The notes under the pieces were generated by a model that saw nothing but the letters and a program-made list of their open reading frames with translations, searched no databases and had not been told where the DNA came from. Positions 58,701 to 64,000 of a DNA stretch of 64,000 nt are shown piece by piece; positions within the stretch are counted from its first letter, which is position 1; the number at the start of each line of letters is the position of its first letter. The stretch lies in NCBI GenBank assembly GCA_014773175.1, contig VXCM01001014.1, positions 124,001-188,000 on the forward strand, read 5' to 3'. The position numbers were made by a program, and so were the translations under genes. The stretch comes from Lucifuga dentata. Taxonomy: Eukaryota > Chordata > Actinopteri > Ophidiiformes > Bythitidae.

Positions 58701-59200
58701 GCTACAGAGGACGTTAAACTGTGGGACATACTCGCCTATGTTCACATCCAATATACCAGAGACACAACTCCCCCCAGCAAATGTAAAACTTTATGTGTGT
58801 ATAAACTATAACTACGGTTCATTCCTTTAAGATTTTCATCAATTTTCATTAAAACAAAACCTGGATATTTTTATTTTTTTTTAGAAAAACGTCTACAGTT
58901 TAAACTATTTCCCCCAAGATTTTATTTCACCATGCACCCAAAAGTTGTGTTTAATTGCTTTCGCAAAAACTTTTAACCTTAGTTTACCACCATCAAATCC
59001 ATCCAGCAGTAAGGACAGAATATACTTCCAACAGGAACTTCAGAAGTATCACATTGTTCAAGATAATACTGGTATAATTTATCATATGATAAAAATTTGT
59101 CATACCATGATTGCATGGATGATTGCATTGCGAAGACATGTTGATAAATTCACATCACGTACAACAAAAAGAAAGAAAATCAGCATGCCAGAAAGTAGTG
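55791..59200. other. long AT-rich spacer
   Basis: Interrupted TG repeat at 55851-55900, otherwise mostly AT-rich unique sequence. A less AT-rich patch at about 57950-58110 carries a cysteine-rich 100-codon frame (57910-58212, +) that I cannot match to any family. No RNA gene or element ends seen. Confidence 0.6.
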
Positions 59201-59204
59201 TGGT

Positions 59205-59410
59205 GAGTGCCTGACAAATTTGTTCCTAAAAAAGGGAACTACCTCTGTTGTTTGGAAACAGTTTGGCCACGAGGTAAACTGGCTAACAGTCAAAGCTGTG
59301 AACACAACAAATTTGTTTCTCTATCTGAAGCAGAAACGCCCTGGTGAATAGAAGAAAGTCAAAAGTTGCATGAGAAGGCAACCCATGCGATTTGCAATGA
59401 AAACAAGCAG
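59205..59410 (+). pseudogene. decayed BED zinc-finger fragment of a hAT/ZBED transposase
   Basis: One + frame reads LKKGTTSVVWKQFGHEVN and then VNTTNLFLYLKQKRPGE before a TAG at 59349-59351. VWKxFG and NTTNLFxxLK are hallmarks of the BED finger at the N-terminus of hAT transposases and ZBED genes. The finger is broken: about a dozen residues containing the Cys pair are missing between the motifs, and the His ligands are replaced (HL to YL, HP to RP). No catalytic RNase-H-like region follows. This is a dead remnant, most likely of an inserted element. Confidence 0.65.
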
Positions 59411-60550
59411 ATAAGTGACTTAACTGAGAGTGAGCTGCAGTGCAGCTAGCTGTACTCCTTATGTCCAAACGATGGGGTGAAATTAGGTAAATGGTGACTT
59501 TTTGTCAGCAATGGCTTGTGATATAAGTGTTAACGTAGCCGCTATGCTCACTTTAGCTGAGTTCTTTTAATCTTTAAGTTAATCCAAGTTATTATTCACA
59601 ACCTAAAATTTTGTTTATTTTAGTTACGATTTACACTTTTACCGACACTCTTCTTAAACTCTACAGTGCCAACTTTTACACTTGTTAATTTTTTACAGTT
59701 AATTTACATTTAATTTGTTACAGTTTCTCCATGCTATTTACTTATGTCATCACAATATAAATCATCCTGAACAAAAACACCTTGAGATATATTACTTAAA
59801 TTTATTTTATTTTTTTAAGGCTATGTTGTCCATAAGCTAAAGTTAAACTACAATATGATTTCTATTATTGATGTTGTTGTTTCTAGTTTCAGCTGCATTT
59901 TATTTCATAATAAACACTAAATAATTTCTGGAAAAATTAGAAATAAAAATAATGGTTCTTCTGTAAAGTATAAGCCAGCAGGTACAAGTGGGTGAAGTAC
60001 TGGACAGTAGTAAATGTATCCAGAAATCTAACCATAAAGACAGAAATCTCTGTCTGTGGCACCAAGACCTCTAGAACCCAGCACTGCATGAAGTTGAAAT
60101 TTGGCAGATATAATGCTCAGGACCCAAGGATGTGCAGTTGTTTGGATGAGCGGTTCTCGAATTGAGCTGTGCCAGTAAATAGTAGTCCGCGTGGCAGGAT
60201 ACGCTCTGGGTGCGGCAGCATATGCTCCGGTCCAGTGGTACACTCTCAACCCGACCCGATACAGCAAACAAAGATGATGACGCAGAACAAAATTATAGGA
60301 GGCTGCGGCACACACCATAAAGTCCGGCCCGTTCCAAACAGGCACGTTTTCAACGGGCACTGCACTAGTACATCTAATATGGGAAAATGCAATCAGATTT
60401 TATTCTAGATACACATATGTGGGTTATATAAAGACAAGTATAAGTGTGTAAAGTGCATTAGTATAGATTTTTACCCGAGACCTGGGAAAAGATAAATGTA
60501 AATGGGGTCAATAAACAGTGCTAAGGGCCCCTCACCCCCACCCCAACTAT

Positions 60551-60605
<55 letters not shown>

Positions 60606-61406
60606 ACAGTAAGTGTGAAGCAGGGTGTTGTTTATCAAACTACTACTTTAAAGGTTAAAAAAGAAAAAAAAAGTAACCACAATATATCTGCAAGAGGGTT
60701 ACGATCTACCAGTGAGGACTCAAACTAAACATACTTAGGCATATGATGATATTTGTGGCTTGCCTTAATAAATTTACAGTCTGTGCCCTGTCTTGGAATG
60801 AAAACTCCAAGCCCACTGGATTTTCCACAAGTTCTATCCTCGCTCGCGCCAGCTACTTTTTCAGCTGCTTAGCAATGGAGGTGAATGCTCCAAAACCAAA
60901 ACAGCAGATCAAATGTGCTGAATAGTACTTGTGAGACCACCAGGTCTTTTGCTGGATCTCTGCTTTTGGCACACCAATGCCACGCTGTAAATTATATGGA
61001 AAATACAGTCTAAGCCACAACTGAGCTTAAAACTAATAAATGTAGGCCTAGCTCTAACGTTAAGCTTTGATTTATAGTGATTTCTAGTGTTATTTCAAAT
61101 AACATTTCCACATTCATGTATGTTAGGAATGATCAAATGAGAAACCAAATGTCAACCACCTCGTTCTCTATCAAAACACTTCCATCTGGCCTTAGCATTT
61201 CATCCACCTCGTGTGAGATTTGGGGGCACTGTTGCAGAGACAGCATCCATCGTGGACTTTGCCTCCATCTGACTCCTCTCCATCTTTTTCCCCTTTACCA
61301 CAACACCATGTTTATGCAAAGCTCCCTCTTGCATGAGACTGTTGTCCCTCTATGATGGAGTTTATGCTACTGTACCGATTCCTGTAAAACAGTCAGGAAT
61401 TGTGAG
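59411..61406. other. AT-rich spacer with one GC-richer patch
   Basis: The 60028-60370 patch has CpGs (GTCCGCGTGGCAGGATACGC) and a 110-codon minus-strand frame (60028-60360) that is unrecognised; it may be an old GC-rich repeat. A complex patch lies at about 60760-60980. The rest is AT-rich. Confidence 0.55.
60553..60602. repeat. (TG)n microsatellite
   Basis: About 25 uninterrupted TG units. Confidence 0.97.
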
Positions 61407-61928
61407 GTCTAATGCTGAGTTTGAGTTACCTCGGAAGTTGGATTTTTCCCAGTCGGAATTTCCAACTTCCGACCTCAAACCGCTCCAGCCAAATGTAAGC
61501 AAAAAAGCATGACTGAACGCCAATAAATACTGTAAGATTAAATAAACTTAGTAATAAATGCTAACTGAAGTCAAGTTAGACTACAGGTCTGTTTGGTTGG
61601 ATTGTGTTAATATCACCCACTGTGATATTAATCACAGTGGGTATTAAACATTTGTNTGTTTGGTTGGATTGTGTTAATATCACCCACTGTGATATTAATC
61701 ACAGTGGGTATTAAACATTTGTGCAGAGAAGTAAACGTTCAGAAATTATTTACACTTACATATCAATGGCAAACAGCTATTATACACTATAGATAGTTAA
61801 CTTGGTGATATAATTTTGGTCTGAGTTTCCCAGTCCAAGCTCCAACTTCAAATACCATTCCAATGCATTTTTCCAAGTAGGAAGTCTGAAAATCTGACTT
61901 CTGAGGTAACTCAAATGTAGCATTAGAC
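61407..61928. mobile_element. inverted-repeat DNA element (MITE)
   Basis: The left end GTCTAATGCTGAGTTTGAGT and the complement of the right end GTCTAATGCTACATTTGAGT continue TTACCTC-GAAGT on both sides, giving imperfect terminal inverted repeats of about 38 bp. Interior phrases such as TCGGAATTTCCAACTTCCGA resemble a fish repeat class of probable hAT type. No transposase and no clear target duplication. About 67 bases of its length are an assembly duplication. Confidence 0.7.
61590..61722 (+). repeat. probable false duplication at an N joint (66 bp x 2), each with a 12-bp palindrome
   Basis: 61590-61655 and 61657-61722 are the same 66 bp separated by N at 61656. Each contains an exact inverted repeat: ACCCACTGTGAT, loop ATTA, then its complement (61615-61642 and 61682-61709). 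The palindrome may be what broke the assembly. Confidence 0.9.
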
Positions 61929-62099
61929 TTAGTTTTTTGTTTTGTTTTGGTTTTTTTTACATGGTACTACAAAGCTTCTATTCGGGACTGTTTTGCATTT
62001 CATCTCTTACTAGCCGTGTTTTAAGGTCTCCAAGCTGCGAATTCCTCAAACCTACCATTCCAAACCTTTCATATTGAGGTTGCAGCAGCCCGATTAAAC

Positions 62100-62562
62100 C
62101 TCAGCTCTGGATGGGGGGAACACAATACCGTGACTGCTGAGAGAAAGTCTCGCCTCCGTGTCGCTGCACCCTCTGACAGAGGGAGAGGGAGACATCAATC
62201 TTGCACTAATTCCTTCAAGTGTGAAAGGGTCCTTGTGGTGTCAGCCAAAGGGGAAAGATGGTCCTGGCCGGCAGTACTGAATGAGAGGATGGCGGAGAGG
62301 AGGATGGGAGGAGAAGGGCCTCCACACCACAGAGACCCATCCTTCTGCCCCCCCCCCTCCCCAAACCCCCGGACAGCCGACCAGATGGCGACAGCATTAG
62401 CCCAACAATGGCTATCTAATTAGGTGTACAATAGAGGAGGGGTGGCGACGGCATCCTGATGGACGGCACGCAACCTGGGAAGGGGAAAGAGAGACGGTGA
62501 ACGGCTAGGCAGGCCGCCTGAGACCAGAGCAAGTCAATAGTGTACCTACAACCCCCATACAC
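62100..62562. promoter_or_regulatory. GC-rich candidate enhancer-like island
   Basis: GC-rich unique block up to the gap. It contains AACAATGG (62404-62411, ideal SOX site) five bases before the homeodomain palindrome CTAATTAG (62416-62423), and CCAGATGGCGACAGC (62381-62395), a CTCF-like core. A C run lies at 62347-62357. The 97-codon + frame (62130-62423) is unrecognised and low-stop because of GC content. Confidence 0.4.
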
Positions 62563-62676
62563 NNNNNNNNNNNNNNNNNNNNNNNNNNNNNNNNNNNNNN
62601 NNNNNNNNNNNNNNNNNNNNNNNNNNNNNNNNNNNNNNNNNNNNNNNNNNNNNNNNNNNNNNNNNNNNNNNNNNNN
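62563..62676. other. assembly gap, 114 N
   Basis: Run of N followed by C runs and a CA repeat. Content and true length unknown; frames spanning it are artefacts. Confidence 0.99.
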
Positions 62677-62693
62677 CCCCAAGTCCCCCCCCC

Positions 62694-62694
<1 letters not shown>

Positions 62695-62732
<38 letters not shown>
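62695..62732. repeat. (CA)n microsatellite
   Basis: About 19 CA units directly right of the gap and its C-rich edge. Confidence 0.97.
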
Positions 62733-62734
<2 letters not shown>

Positions 62735-62759
62735 CCTTAACACACACTCGCTTACGCCC

Positions 62760-63260
62760 TCCTGGCAGTAATATAAGGGCTATGACTTTATTACCCCTCA
62801 TTAACACAAATTAGACCACTTGAGCCTCCCTGAATGGCGATGACAAATTGAATTAAGTGTTTGGAAACAAGTCAGTCCTCCACCCCCGGCCAGGCTGCGA
62901 CCATATTGCATTAGCATTCATTGGAGTGTGTGTGTCTATGTGTGTGAGCGTATGAGAGTGGGGGGAAGCTATAAAAGAAAAAAAGCGCTGCTATTATTTA
63001 GAGGTAGGTGGGGGTTTTTTGAGAGGCTGTGAATGGTTAAATTCCTTTGGAAATGCTATGGATCCTCTTGGCTGGGGTGAGTTAAGTCAGGCAAGTTAAG
63101 TGAGGTATAAAACAGAAGGTAACAGATGGTCTGACTGAGAGCTCAGGCTGCAGGCACCAGAGATGTTTTATTTTTAGCATTATCCGCGTTTATTAATATG
63201 TCAAATCCAGCAACATGTCTCATTGTCATTAGTAAGAATGCTGGGTGCCGATGTGAAGTT
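62760..63260. promoter_or_regulatory. candidate cis-regulatory island
   Basis: Complex sequence with CCCCTCATTAACACAAATTA, GACAAATTGAATTAAGTG and ACCATATTGCATTAGCATTC, then, after a TG-rich interruption at 62925-62965, GCATTATCCGCGTTTATTAA and CATTGTCATTAGTAAG. Repeated ATTA/TTAA homeodomain cores and few simple repeats. Non-coding. Confidence 0.4.
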
Positions 63261-64000
63261 TCATGGATTATAATACTGTGGTGGCTTTTAGATGAGAAAA
63301 TATTTAAAAATTTAATAATTGCCTGGGTGGAATTTTCATGGAGGTTAATGTTAACATGTATGAGAGACTAAATAATGAGGCACCAACTATAACACATATT
63401 ATAACTATAATATCTAATTATTTAACTCTAATATCTAAATATATTTAGATATTAAAAGTTAATCTAAACAAAAAGTCCTTTGCTCACTGCAGTTTGGTTT
63501 GCAATAAAGCAAGTTAGCCATCTAATCAGTTTATATTTTTTTATGTTTTAAAAAACTTCATCATCTTTGGGTTATGTTGTTGTGAAACTGCTGTGCAGGA
63601 AGTAAAATTAGAAACCCTGGTGTATAAAGGTGCCATTGCATTGTTCTGAATATGATGCTTCTGACAAATGTAGGAAAAACAAAACAAAAAAAAAAAAACT
63701 GCATATCAGGTATAAATCCAAAGCAAAACAAGCCAGAAAGATCAAGCTGATGATTTTAAGGAAAGCACTGCTGGGACATTAAAGGATTTAAGGAGATTGT
63801 ATAAGACTTCGGTTAACTATCTGGCTAATTACAAGATGTGAATACAGTATCTTGTTAGCCTGACTTTCAATTCTATTAATGCCTCAAAGCATTTCATACT
63901 CATTAATGCCTTAGTCTGATAAGCAGAAAAAGTGTGTGGTGTTAAAAAAAAAATAAAGCTAACATAACACTTGTGACAAGGGGGGTGCAAATACATAGAT
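63261..64000. other. AT-rich spacer
   Basis: AT-rich unique sequence with A runs at 63688-63699 and 63943-63952. An imperfect ATATCTAA/TTAGATAT inverted repeat lies at about 63410-63453. No gene. Confidence 0.7.

Noticed and set aside
59990..60055. Possible further AGTAAAAGTACT-type repeat fragment
   Set aside because: Only short phrases match (GTGAAGTACTGGACAGTAG); too weak to call.

Overview
The window looks like a gene-poor stretch of a vertebrate nuclear genome from a draft short-read assembly, most likely a teleost fish and probably a percomorph. The clues are AT-rich non-coding DNA, dense CA/TG, AG and TA microsatellites, and relics of short interspersed repeats that I recognise from fish genomes: hAT-like elements, repeats built on AGTAAAAGTACT, and LINE 3-prime tails such as CAATAAAGCTGATTCTG. 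I found no protein-coding exon, tRNA, rRNA or microRNA that I can support. None of the open frames I read looks like a known protein, apart from one decayed transposase fragment. Bacterial-style operons and CRISPR arrays are absent. The DNA is either intergenic or deep within a large intron.

Layout. From 1 to 18.7 kb, AT-rich spacer alternates with GC-richer, low-repeat islands that resemble candidate cis-regulatory elements (about 0.3, 1.7, 4.9, 6.6, 9.5, 15.2 and 17.0 kb). From 18.7 to 26.7 kb there are three copies of a TTAA-flanked MITE. One carries a second copy of about 77 bp of unique DNA that lies 0.9 kb upstream. The same stretch holds a 189-base gap, a LINE 3-prime tail and further islands. 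From 29.48 to 31.02 kb a 219-bp mariner-type MITE lies one base from a 1.3-kb hAT-type element that has a perfect 8-bp target-site duplication.

From 31 to 51 kb there are more islands (31.5, 36.1, 38.4, 39.6, 45.1 and 47.8 kb), degenerate repeats and assembly-joint duplications. From 51.3 to 52.5 kb two relics of a CACTGCAAAAA-ended family lie head to tail, one containing a perfect 18-bp-stem hairpin. A 17-bp minisatellite lies at 53.75 kb. A dead BED-zinc-finger (hAT/ZBED transposase) remnant lies at 59.2 kb, and a 522-bp inverted-repeat element at 61.4 kb. The last 2 kb holds two more islands either side of a 114-base gap.

Assembly quality matters here. Nineteen single N characters are scattered through the window. 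Most sit in homopolymers, but six separate exact 63-67 bp direct duplications that are almost certainly unmerged contig ends. With no genes visible, any function would be regulatory. The regulatory calls rest on composition and motifs only, because conservation could not be tested.
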